A model generated the notes under the pieces. The model did not search any database, was not told the origin of the DNA, and saw only the letters and a list, made by a program, of their open reading frames with translations. A DNA stretch of 64,000 nucleotides from Bacillota bacterium (GTDB taxonomy: Bacteria > Bacillota > UBA4882 > UBA8346): assembly GCA_023400055.1 (NCBI GenBank), contig JAEXFN010000038.1:1-64000 (forward strand), read 5' to 3'. The stretch's first letter is position 1, and the number at the start of each line of letters is the position of its first letter. Below are positions 53,638 to 61,741 of this stretch, piece by piece. A program made the position numbers and the translations under genes.

Positions 53638-53951
53638 TATAAATGTCAAGACCGCCGACTAGATTGTCGGTATTTTTATTTTTACAACGACTCCAAATTC
53701 AGCCGGAAAGGCTGGATTTTTAACTAACAGGCAGAATCAGTTCCAAAATAAAGGCTGGTGGTTCCGGCCATAGTTTCGGCAGTTGCTGCCGGAGTTTCTT
53801 CGGCAACTTAATGTAAAACGACAGCGGTTTTTATATCTCTCAGAGAAATTGAGGGAGCCGTCGGGACGCCCGGCGGTTCAACGGAAACGATGGTCGGTCC
53901 GGCCAGAGCTGCCGCTGGCAGAATCAGGATCGAATTGCGTAAATTTGGAGG

Positions 53952-53979
53952 TTGATCATTTTCCGGAATATGATACAAT
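53952..53979 (+). promoter_or_regulatory. Probable SRP RNA promoter
   Basis: TTGATC (53952-53957) and TACAAT (53974-53979) with a 16-bp spacer, about 30 nt before the RNA 5' end. The stretch from the second tRNA-Ser to here (53638-53951) contains no supported gene. Confidence 0.5.
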
Positions 53980-54008
53980 AGATATACTTATCAACTGTTT
54001 AAGTTTGT

Positions 54009-54277
54009 GGCCATGCTAGATGGGGAGGCAGCGGTGCCTTGTAACCTGCAATCCGCTATAGCAGGGTTTAATTCCGAGATTGAGGCCGGTTTTCGTGAGT
54101 CCGGCCGGATAAAGTGGTGTTGAGGATTGGGTCCTGCGCAACGGAGACCTATAAATCCCGTCAGGTCCGGAAGGAAGCAGCGGTAAGTAGGAACCTTCGT
54201 GTGCCGCGGGGTTGCCTGGTCGGAGCCGGCTGATTCGGTACGTTTGGGAAGACTTGGTCGAGACTCGGTGCATGGTC
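54009..54277 (+). ncRNA. ffs: Signal recognition particle RNA, long Firmicutes type
   Basis: About 269 nt. The conserved core is present: GTCAGGTCCGGAAGGAAGCA with the S-domain loop around 54160-54185; the 5' segment (CTAGATGGGGAGGCAGCGG) and TGTAACC match the Alu-domain side. Ends GGCCATGC and GCATGGTC pair. It binds Ffh for co-translational targeting. Confidence 0.95.
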
Positions 54278-54293
54278 ACATCATTTTTTTTTG

Positions 54294-54320
54294 AAACACC
54301 GGCTTGGGCCGGTGTTTTTT
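54294..54320 (+). terminator. Terminator of the SRP RNA gene
   Basis: ACACCGGC (54296-54303) pairs with GCCGGTGT (54308-54315), followed by T6. Confidence 0.9.
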
Positions 54321-54545
54321 ACATCATCCGTTCGCAAGCAGGATTTGCTTGAGAAGTGGCCAATATATATCAGTTAAAGCAAAGAACCGTAAGCAAGGGA
54401 CTGTTCACTTGGGTCAGGGATGCCAAATCTATGGGACATTTTACTTTTACTTAAGCGAGAAAGCAGTCGCTCGCCGGCACTGGCCGTGAATAGGGCGCCG
54501 GTTTCCGCCCATTGTGACGAATCTTTCAGAGAAGGAACACGATCC

Positions 54546-55400
54546 GTGATATTGGAACTCAAGGCCCACGCCAAAATCAATTTGACCCTGGATGTGCTCT
54601 ATAAACGTCCCGACGGTTACCATGAAGTCGATATGATCATGCAGTCGCTGGAGTTGGCGGACGAGATCCGGATCAGCGAAGCTGAAATGCTCGTCATAGA
54701 CTGCGACCATCCGGCGGTGCCTTGCGATGAACGCAATTTGGTTTGGAAAGCCGCGCGGCTGCTTCAGCAGTCGGCCGGCGTCGGAGCGGGCGCGCGAATC
54801 GCCATCACCAAACGGATTCCGGTTGCCGCGGGCCTGGCGGGCGGCAGCAGCGACGCCGCGACGACGCTGCGTGGCTTGAACCAGTTTTGGGGGCTGGGCT
54901 GGAGCCGTCGTCAACTGGCGGATCTGGCGGTGCGGATCGGAGCCGACGTACCCTTCTGCCTGACGGGCGGCACCATGCGCTGCACCGGGATCGGCGAAAA
55001 ACTGGCGCCGCTCCGCCAGGAGCTGAATGGCACTGTTTTGTTGGTCACCCCGGATTTTGAAGTCCCTACCGCCCGGATCTATCAGGCGCTGCGCCTGGAG
55101 GAGATCGGGCAACATCCCCGGGTGGATCGGGTCGCCGAGATTTTGAGCCGAGGCACGGTCACCGGAATCGAAAGTTACTGGGGCAACCTGCTCGAAGTGG
55201 CGGCGTTGCCCGAGTTTCCCATCATCGGCCAGGTTAAAGAGCTGTTCCGCCAGTTCGGTCTGGCCGCCTTAATGTCGGGCAGCGGTCCGTCGGTGTTCGC
55301 CTTGAATCCGCCGCCGGACGCGGCTGCGGCGCTGCTGGCCCGGCTGCCCGGCGACTGGTTCGGTTGTCTGACGCGGTTTCAGTCGGCGGTTGACGACTAA
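54546..55400 (+). CDS. ispE: 4-diphosphocytidyl-2-C-methyl-D-erythritol kinase
   Basis: A 284-residue GHMP kinase of the MEP isoprenoid pathway. Motifs: KAHAKINLTLDVLYKRPDGYHE (residues 4-25), PVAAGLAGGSSDAATTLRGL (phosphate loop, about 92-111) and LMSGSGPSVFAL. GTG 54546 has GAAGGAA 8 nt upstream and fits the family start. Heads an ispE-GntR-nucleotidyltransferase run. Confidence 0.94.
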   Translation: MILELKAHAKINLTLDVLYKRPDGYHEVDMIMQSLELADEIRISEAEMLVIDCDHPAVPCDERNLVWKAARLLQQSAGVGAGARIAITKRIPVAAGLAGGSSDAATTLRGLNQFWGLGWSRRQLADLAVRIGADVPFCLTGGTMRCTGIGEKLAPLRQELNGTVLLVTPDFEVPTARIYQALRLEEIGQHPRVDRVAEILSRGTVTGIESYWGNLLEVAALPEFPIIGQVKELFRQFGLAALMSGSGPSVFALNPPPDAAAALLARLPGDWFGCLTRFQSAVDD

Positions 55401-55457
55401 GCCACCGTTATTCCGGCGGGAGCGGAAGGCGCAAATAGTAGACGAGAGGTGTAAGGG

Positions 55458-56153
55458 ATGAATCGCAAACCTTTGGTGCCGATACGGTTGGACAATTATA
55501 AGCCCCTGCGGGAACTGGTCTTTGAATCATTGCGCGAGGCTATTCTCAACGGTCAGTTGAAACCGGGCGAACGGCTGATGGAGATTCAACTGGCGGAAGA
55601 GATGGGGGTCAGCCGCACTCCGGTCCGGGAAGCCATCCGCAAGCTGGAGCTGGAAGGGACAGTCGTGATGATCCCGCGCAAGGGGGCTTATGTCGCCGGT
55701 CTCTCCATGAAGGACGTGGCCGATGTGTTCGAGATCCGCGGCGCCTTGGAAGGACTCGCCGCCGAGCTGGCCGCCGAACGGATCACCGATGACGAGATGG
55801 AGGAGCTCGAACGGTATCTGGTAATGACCGCCGAGGAAATCGACACCGGCAATCTGGATGACGTGGTTCAAGCCGACACCGATTTTCATAGTTTATTGTA
55901 TAAGGCGAGCCGCAATTCCCGCTTGCCGCAGATCCTCAACAACCTGCGCGAACAGATCCAGCGCTTTCGCACGACTTCACTTTCTTATCCCGGGCGTATG
56001 AAATTCGCTCTAGAAGAGCATCGTAAAATCGTGGAAGCGATTGGGGCGCGGGATGGCGATTTGGCGCGCAAACTCGCCCAGGAACATATCGAGAATGCCG
56101 AAAACAGCATGATGATCATGCTCCATGGAGATAAAAAATTTGGAGGTAGCTGA
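55458..56153 (+). CDS. GntR/FadR-family transcriptional regulator
   Basis: A 231-residue regulator: winged helix at about 15-80 (LRELVFESLREAILNGQLKP, EEMGVSRTPVREAIRKLELE) and an FCD effector domain (DVFEIRGALEGLAAELAAE; ADTDFHSLLYKASRN; HRKIVEAIGARD). FCD metal-binding Asp and His residues are visible. Located between ispE and a nucleotidyltransferase, as in many Firmicutes. Ligand unknown. Confidence 0.9.
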   Translation: MNRKPLVPIRLDNYKPLRELVFESLREAILNGQLKPGERLMEIQLAEEMGVSRTPVREAIRKLELEGTVVMIPRKGAYVAGLSMKDVADVFEIRGALEGLAAELAAERITDDEMEELERYLVMTAEEIDTGNLDDVVQADTDFHSLLYKASRNSRLPQILNNLREQIQRFRTTSLSYPGRMKFALEEHRKIVEAIGARDGDLARKLAQEHIENAENSMMIMLHGDKKFGGS

Positions 56154-56903
56154 ATGGACGCGGTGATATTGGCCGGTGCGTTGAACTCGGGTTCGCTGCG
56201 GGCTGTCAGTTCGGCGGAGTACGAAGCGGCGATCGAGATTGCCGGCAGGCCAATGTTGGACTATGTGGTGCAGGCACTGAAGAACGTCGCAGCCTTGCGG
56301 CGCATCGTGATTGTCGGCAATGAATCGGCGCTGACGCCCGCCATCCGCGAGCAGGTCAGCGCGGTCATCGAACCCGGCGCCACGTTGATCGACAGCCTGA
56401 TTCAGGGTTTGCACGCCATTAACGCCACCGAGCCGGTTTTGGTGGCGACTTCGGACATTCCGCTGATCACCCGCGAGGCGGTGGAGGATTTCCTGAGCCG
56501 CTGTCGCCGGAAGGACGGCGAGATCTACTATTCGTTCGTCCCCAAAGAGCAGAATGAGGCCAAATATCCCGGGGTGCAGCGTACCTATGTCACCCTGAAG
56601 GAAGGGACCTTTACCGGAGGGAACTTAGCGCTGATTGACCCGCGGGTAATACGGGAGAATGCGCCCATGCTCCGCAAAGCGGCATTATTGCGTAAAAAGC
56701 CGTGGCAGCTCTGTAAGATGCTCGGTTGGCGCTACCTTTGGAAACTGCTTTGGGGCCGCCTGACCATTGCCGAAATCGAACAGCGGGTTACCGCCATTTT
56801 CGCCATCAAAGCGGTCGGCGTCATTTCCCCCTATCCCGAAGTCGGCATCGATGTCGATAAACCCAGTGACTTTCGGTTGGCCAGCGAAGTTTTGTCGAAA
56901 TAA
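56154..56903 (+). CDS. MobA-like nucleotidyltransferase family protein
   Basis: A 249-residue protein of the NTP_transf_3 fold: MDAVILAGALNSGSLR (nucleotide loop), EAAIEIAGRPMLDYVVQAL, and PVLVATSDIPLITREAVEDF with the metal-binding Asp. The usual GGKSxRMG loop is altered (GALNSGSLR). The C-terminal half has WQLCKMLGWRYLWKLLWGRL, perhaps membrane-associating. Starts directly after the GntR stop. Substrate unknown. Confidence 0.8.
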   Translation: MDAVILAGALNSGSLRAVSSAEYEAAIEIAGRPMLDYVVQALKNVAALRRIVIVGNESALTPAIREQVSAVIEPGATLIDSLIQGLHAINATEPVLVATSDIPLITREAVEDFLSRCRRKDGEIYYSFVPKEQNEAKYPGVQRTYVTLKEGTFTGGNLALIDPRVIRENAPMLRKAALLRKKPWQLCKMLGWRYLWKLLWGRLTIAEIEQRVTAIFAIKAVGVISPYPEVGIDVDKPSDFRLASEVLSK

Positions 56904-57013
56904 CCCGCCCGGATAAATCCGGGTAAAATATCAGAAGTACCATAAAAAATTTAATTGATGGTTCGTGAAGGATTAAGCAGATAATCCAGGTGAGCGAAAG
57001 CGTTAAAACCCGA

Positions 57014-57040
57014 GAAGGAAATGTTCCTTCTTATTTTTTT
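57014..57040 (+). terminator. Terminator after the nucleotidyltransferase gene
   Basis: GAAGGAA (57014-57020) pairs with TTCCTTC (57024-57030) across a 3-nt loop, followed by TTATTTTTTT. A possible structured leader (see findings) precedes it. Confidence 0.8.
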
Positions 57041-57191
57041 AACTCAATATTCATCAGATTGTAAATAGACAAATTTGGTCAAGTTAGAAAAAACAGTAAA
57101 AAATCTCGGACCATAGGAGGATTTTCTAAATGTTTATGGAATTTAAACAATATTTCCTGTGAAGGATTCGAATAGAAAGGTGAGTGGGTTT

Positions 57192-57446
57192 ATGAACATC
57201 ACTGATGTGCGCCTTAAAAAAGTCAACACGGACGGGAAAATGAAAGCGATCGCCTCCATCACCATCGATGATGCCTTTGTGGTGCGAGATATCCGGGTCA
57301 TCGAGGGGCAGAACGGTCTTTTCGTAGCAATGCCCAGTCGTAAAACTCCGGAAGGCGAATTCCGCGATATCGCCCATCCCATTACCTCCGACGCCCGGGA
57401 ACTGATCCAGACCGCCATTCTAAAAGAATACGAAAAAGCGGAATAA
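57192..57446 (+). CDS. spoVG: SpoVG regulator
   Basis: An 84-residue protein, near-invariant in Firmicutes: MNITDVRLKKVNTDGKMKAI, VVRDIRVIEGQNGLFVAMPS, FRDIAHPITSDARELIQTAI. A nucleic-acid-binding regulator of division-septum and sporulation-related processes. AAAGGTGAG precedes ATG 57192. It is followed by tRNA-Gln and glmU, the usual spoVG-glmU order. Confidence 0.96.
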   Translation: MNITDVRLKKVNTDGKMKAIASITIDDAFVVRDIRVIEGQNGLFVAMPSRKTPEGEFRDIAHPITSDARELIQTAILKEYEKAE

Positions 57447-57552
57447 CTGGGCTGTGGACGGGACGAATCGATCGCTCCGAGCGACAATAGCCGCTTCGTC
57501 AGTCCGGACAGCTATTTTATACGAAAAACCATATAAACCAGAGATTTCAAGT

Positions 57553-57581
57553 TGACAGTCGGTACAATGATTGCTATACTA
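57553..57581 (+). promoter_or_regulatory. Strong promoter of tRNA-Gln
   Basis: TTGACA (57553-57558), 17-bp spacer, TATACT (57576-57581); the tRNA begins 13 nt after the -10. Confidence 0.85.
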
Positions 57582-57594
57582 TATTTTGTTCACT

Positions 57595-57670
57595 GGGGCG
57601 TAGCCAAGTTGGTAAGGCACGGGACTTTGACTCCCGCATGCGTTGGTTCGAGTCCAGCCGCCCCAGCCAT
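57595..57670 (+). tRNA. tRNA-Gln (TTG)
   Basis: Acceptor TGGGGCG (57595-57601) pairs with CGCCCCA (57660-57666), anticodon loop CTTTGAC with anticodon TTG, T loop TTCGAGT, CCA encoded. Confidence 0.96.
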
Positions 57671-57699
57671 TCGAGGATTTTTATCATGACAAGCGTAAA

Positions 57700-57725
57700 A
57701 GAACTCTAACGGAGTTCTTTTTTTA
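57700..57725 (+). terminator. Terminator of tRNA-Gln
   Basis: AAGAACTC (57700-57707) pairs with GAGTTCTT (57713-57720), followed by a T run. Confidence 0.9.
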
Positions 57726-57960
57726 TTGGCCTGGAAGGAACGTTTGCGGCATTGGCGAATATCAACATAAAATAATGCATCATGATTCCGGGGCGCGATT
57801 TTTAGGTAGAATGGTTAAAAGCGTTGTGAAAAAACCCCGGCTGGGTCAGGCGGAGACTTGCTTTTTTCATCCCCGGCTCATTCCCGGCGCTCACGTATCC
57901 CCGCAAGATCGATCTTTGGTGAAGCAAGGAGCGATGGCCATCACCGCCGGAGTTACTTTT

Positions 57961-58170
57961 GTGGATGAAGATCTTCCTTTTGTGAATCAAGATCGATCTT
58001 TTGTGAATAAAGATCTGTCTGCAATGATTCCAGATCGATCTTTTGTGGATAAAGATCTAACTTATGTGGATGAAGATCTTCCTTTTGTGAATCAAGATCG
58101 ATCTTTTGTGAATAAAGATCTATCCGCGATGATTCCAGATCGATCTTTTGTGGATAAAGATCTTCCCACT
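57961..58170. repeat. Tandem array 3: ten 21-bp units before glmU
   Basis: Ten exact-length 21-bp units arranged as a duplicated 105-bp block of five (units 1-5 and 6-10 nearly identical). Units centre on AAGATCT or CAAGATCGATCTT and join through TTTTGTGAATAA or TTTTGTGGATAA. Both strands are open: plus reads VDEDLPF-VNQDRSF-VNKDLSA heptads, minus reads DLYSQKI-DLDSQKE. A plus frame runs through it from within the tRNA gene without a ribosome site. A degenerate extra unit is visible at about 57904. The 690-bp gap between tRNA-Gln and glmU otherwise holds nothing supported. Confidence 0.9.
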
Positions 58171-58360
58171 GTGAATCATGCGCTGTTTTTTGATGGGTTT
58201 GAACCTTCTTGGTCGGTTTGAACCTTCCCGGCAAATAAGTCGGTTTATCACAACGTTTTTAAAATATACTACATAACGGGCAGATTTGCTTAAGCTCAAA
58301 GGTTGACCTTTCGCACTCGAGTCATCCTGTAATACGTTAATGGGTATGAGGAGGGTTTTT

Positions 58361-59737
58361 ATGGCGCCATTAGCTTCGATTATTTTAGCGGCCGGGCAAG
58401 GTACCCGGATGAAATCTGATCAACCAAAGGTCATTCATCCGATTCTGGGCAAGCCGATGTTGGCTTACACGGTGGATACCGCCCGGGAATGCGGAGCGGA
58501 CCCGGTCCTGGTGGTGGTGGGTTTCGCCGGACAAATGGTCATCGATACCATGGGTCCGGAGCTGGAATATGTTTGGCAGCACGAACAGTTAGGCACCGGG
58601 CACGCGGTAATGATGGTCCGTGAAAAATTGGCCAGCCGCGATGGCGATCTGTTGGTTTTATACGGTGACACGCCATTGTTGCCGGCCGAGACGGTTCGGC
58701 AATTGGTGGAGTTAAAGCGGAAAGAAGGCGCGAAAGCGGCAATTCTGACCCTGGAGATGCGGGATCCCTACGGTTACGGCCGGATCATCCGCGACGGGGC
58801 CGGCAATATCACGGGGATCGTCGAGGAAAAGGATGCGACCGCCGATCAGAAAAAGATCAGCGAGGTCAACACCGGCGTTTATTGTTTCGAAATCTCCGAG
58901 CTGTTGGCGGCGTTGGATAAGCTCTCGCCCCGCAACGCCCAAGGTGAATATTATTTGACCGATGTCTTTAAAATATTGGTGGATGGCGGCATGAAGGTCG
59001 TCGGTTTCAAAAGCGACAGCGCCGAGGCGGTGATGGGCCCGAACGACCGGGTTCAACTGGCCCGGACTCAAAACTACCTCAAACAGCGAATCAATGAGCA
59101 CTGGATGAGGGAAGGGGTAACCATCCTGGACCCTGACTTTACTTATATCGGACCGGATGTCACCATCGGCCAGGACACGGTCATCCTGCCGGGAACGATG
59201 ATCTTGGGCAAATGCAGTATTGGCGCCAATTGTACCATTGGGCCCCATACTCGGATCATCGACTCCGTGATCGGCCCGGACACTCTGATTGAAAACAGTC
59301 AGGTGCTCCAGTCCAGTTTGGGAAAGGCCAATCTGATCGGGCCCTTTGCTTTTATCCGGCCGGGAACGGTCACCGCCGAACAGGTGAAGGTCGGCGATTT
59401 CGTGGAGTTGAAAAATTGTCAGATCGCGCCGGGCAGCAAGGTCCCCCATCTGACTTATCTCGGCGACACCGAAGTGGGCGCGGGGGTCAACATCGGCGCC
59501 GGCACGATCACCTGCAATTATGACGGGGTCCACAAACACCGCACCATCATCGGGGACGGAGCGTTTATCGGCTGCAACGCCAACCTGGTCGCTCCGGTGA
59601 AGGTCGGAGCAGGAGCCACTGTCGGAGCCGGCTCAACCATTACCAAGGAAGTGCCGGCGGGCGCGTTGGGAGTGGCCCGCTCCCGGCAGGAGAATAAACT
59701 GCAGTGGCGTTCACCCCGGGATCGCGCTTCGAAATAG
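58361..59737 (+). CDS. glmU: Bifunctional UDP-GlcNAc pyrophosphorylase/GlcN-1-P acetyltransferase
   Basis: A 458-residue enzyme making UDP-N-acetylglucosamine for peptidoglycan and outer-membrane glycolipid. N-terminal uridyltransferase (IILAAGQGTRMKSDQPKVIH, QLGTGHAV, LYGDTPLL, YGRIIRD) and C-terminal left-handed beta-helix acetyltransferase (IGPDVTIGQDTVILPGTMIL, GAGTITCNYDGVHKHRTIIG with catalytic His). GAGGAGGG lies 7 nt before ATG 58361; upstream ATG and GTG codons lack spacing. Confidence 0.96.
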   Translation: MAPLASIILAAGQGTRMKSDQPKVIHPILGKPMLAYTVDTARECGADPVLVVVGFAGQMVIDTMGPELEYVWQHEQLGTGHAVMMVREKLASRDGDLLVLYGDTPLLPAETVRQLVELKRKEGAKAAILTLEMRDPYGYGRIIRDGAGNITGIVEEKDATADQKKISEVNTGVYCFEISELLAALDKLSPRNAQGEYYLTDVFKILVDGGMKVVGFKSDSAEAVMGPNDRVQLARTQNYLKQRINEHWMREGVTILDPDFTYIGPDVTIGQDTVILPGTMILGKCSIGANCTIGPHTRIIDSVIGPDTLIENSQVLQSSLGKANLIGPFAFIRPGTVTAEQVKVGDFVELKNCQIAPGSKVPHLTYLGDTEVGAGVNIGAGTITCNYDGVHKHRTIIGDGAFIGCNANLVAPVKVGAGATVGAGSTITKEVPAGALGVARSRQENKLQWRSPRDRASK

Positions 59738-59826
59738 CGGGCGGAGAGGTTTACACATTCCTTGACGAGTGTTATAATTTTTACGAATTTAAATTTTGCT
59801 AAAATCGGGTATGGGAGGAAGTACTG

Positions 59827-60447
59827 ATGGAACTTTCATTGTCAGCCAATGTACGGGAAGACGTGGGAACGCTTAAGGTTCGTAAGCTCCGTAAGGAAGA
59901 TCAGATTCCGGCGGTGTTGTACGGCGAAGGGAAACCCAATCAAAATATTACGGTGAGCGGTCGCGAACTGAATATTTTACTCCGGGAAGGAGCCGGCCGT
60001 TTGATCAATCTCCAGGTGAAACAACCCAACGGGGTTGAGAAAGCTCATGTTCTGATTAAAGAATTGCAAAGACATCCGGTGAAGGGCTCGGTCACCCATC
60101 TTGATTTGCTGCGGGTGGCCATGGATCATGTAATCACTGTAAAAGTGCCGTTGCGCATGGTTCATGAAGAGAAACGGACCAACGACGGAGCCATTTTGGA
60201 AATGATGCTGCATGATCTGGAAGTTACTTGTTTGCCCAATCAAATTCCCGAACATGTCGAGGTGGATGTCCAGCCCTTGCACATCGGCGAGACGATTCAT
60301 GTCAAAGATCTGCAACTGCCGTCGGGCATCAAAGTTACCAACCCGCCCGAGGATCCGGTCGTTTTGGCGGTGGCTCCGACCGTGGCGGCTGAGACTCCGG
60401 CAGCCGAAGCCGAACCGGAAGTGGCCGAGGGCAAGAAAGCCGAATAA
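59827..60447 (+). CDS. rplY: Ribosomal protein bL25, CTC/TL5 type
   Basis: A 206-residue protein: N-terminal 5S-rRNA-binding domain (LRKEDQIPAVLYGEGKPNQN, HLDLLRVAMDHVITVKVPL) and the C-terminal CTC domain (LEMMLHDLEVTCLPNQIPEH, VTNPPEDPVVLAV) followed by an Ala/Glu-rich tail. This is the general-stress CTC form. Upstream of pth as in Bacillus (ctc-pth). GGGAGG precedes ATG 59827. Confidence 0.95.
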   Translation: MELSLSANVREDVGTLKVRKLRKEDQIPAVLYGEGKPNQNITVSGRELNILLREGAGRLINLQVKQPNGVEKAHVLIKELQRHPVKGSVTHLDLLRVAMDHVITVKVPLRMVHEEKRTNDGAILEMMLHDLEVTCLPNQIPEHVEVDVQPLHIGETIHVKDLQLPSGIKVTNPPEDPVVLAVAPTVAAETPAAEAEPEVAEGKKAE

Positions 60448-60468
60448 CTGGGGTACGGTGGTGGTCTT

Positions 60469-61056
60469 TTGTATTGCATGGTGGGACTCGGAAATCCCGG
60501 AAACCAATATCAACAAACCCGGCATAATGCCGGGTTTTTAGTGATCGACCGGATCGCGGCGGTTTGCGGGGCCCAGTTGAATCGCAATGATTTTCGCAGC
60601 CGTTATAGCAAGGTCAATTATGCCGGCAAAGATCTTTTGCTGGTGCAACCGCAGACTTTCATGAACCTGAGCGGCGAGGCAATCGGCGCCATTACCGTAT
60701 ATTATAAGATCGAACCGGCGCGGCTTTTGATCATTTACGACGATCTGGATCTGCCGTTGGGGGCGTTACGTTTTCGACCCAGTGGCGGTGCGGGAGGGCA
60801 CCGTGGTTTGACCTCGGTGATTCAGGTCTTAAAGACGCAAGCCTTTCCCAGATTGCGGGTCGGGATCGGTCGGCCGGCTGATAATACTCCGATTCCCGAT
60901 TATGTATTGTCAAGATTCGACGGAGCGGATCGCGCGTTATTCGAGGCCGCCGTTGAGCGGGGCGCCGAGGCCGCTCTATCGTTTATCGCCAATGGTCTGG
61001 ATTATGCTATGAACCATTTCAACACGACGGCTCCTCCAGCCGTCGACCGGGAATAA
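60469..61056 (+). CDS. pth: Peptidyl-tRNA hydrolase
   Basis: A 195-residue enzyme freeing tRNA from stalled peptidyl-tRNA. Motifs: MVGLGNPGNQYQQTRHNAGF (Asn and catalytic His), LLVQPQTFMNLSGEA, YDDLDLPLGALRFRPSGGAG and HRGLTSVI. TTG 60469 gives the family-length start (MYCMVGLGNPG); ATG 60478 is the alternative. Confidence 0.95.
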   Translation: MYCMVGLGNPGNQYQQTRHNAGFLVIDRIAAVCGAQLNRNDFRSRYSKVNYAGKDLLLVQPQTFMNLSGEAIGAITVYYKIEPARLLIIYDDLDLPLGALRFRPSGGAGGHRGLTSVIQVLKTQAFPRLRVGIGRPADNTPIPDYVLSRFDGADRALFEAAVERGAEAALSFIANGLDYAMNHFNTTAPPAVDRE

Positions 61057-61087
61057 AGCGACCCCGGAAAGCAAATGCTATGGCCTG

Positions 61088-61468
61088 ATGAAAATAATCT
61101 TCGCCGGTCTGGCGGCTTTATGGTTAGCCTGGATGTGGGACCGGTTGTTGCAGCGTTTGGGAACTCCGGAGCTTTTGCGGGTCGGTTGGCTGGTGCCCTG
61201 CGGAGAAGAATTGATCAAGTTTGGAACAGCAGCCAATTTCGGCTGCGCCTATTTTTGGCTGCATCCGTTGTTCGGGTTGGGCGAGGGCCTGTATGAAACA
61301 TACAGACTCTTTCAGGCATTTCGTCCAATTCCAGTGCTTTTGGCGGTGGGAACCCATCTGATTTTCGGTATCAGCTACGTGACGCCGCTGGAACCGCAAT
61401 TCAGCCTGTTGCTGGCGGTAGCGCTGCATACCGCTTGGAATCATTGGGTTATTTTGAAAGCCAGGTAA
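61088..61468 (+). CDS. Small PrsW-like integral membrane protein
   Basis: A 126-residue protein with about four membrane segments. The pattern GEELIKFG, LFGLGEGLYET, VGTHLIFGI and LHTAWNHW matches the order of PrsW-family glutamic-type intramembrane protease motifs (EE..K, GxxxE, H, HaxxN) but at roughly half the family's usual size. Located between pth and mfd. Protease activity is inference. Confidence 0.55.
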   Translation: MKIIFAGLAALWLAWMWDRLLQRLGTPELLRVGWLVPCGEELIKFGTAANFGCAYFWLHPLFGLGEGLYETYRLFQAFRPIPVLLAVGTHLIFGISYVTPLEPQFSLLLAVALHTAWNHWVILKAR

Positions 61469-61741
61469 AAAGCCAAATTTTTTAACCGGCTTTGAATATT
61501 TGCCTGCCTTCGAGTAGAAGAGGATCTTATTCGCTTTTTTAAATTCATAAGATCGGAATCGGAAAGGTCTTGCGAAGGGCTTAAACAGCTCATCGCCGCT
61601 TTGAACTTGAACTTATGAATGCCCCGACCTTAGAATAAGTTTTATCATTACAAGCATGGTTCAGATTGATTGCATCAATGAATAAAATGATAGCAAATTT
61701 ACCGGCTCATGCGAGCCCGTCGGGTATTGCTGGAGGACTTG

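Noticed and set aside
57643..58221. Plus-strand protein of 192 residues through array 3
   Set aside because: It begins inside the tRNA-Gln gene, crosses that gene's terminator and has no ribosome site before its internal ATGs.
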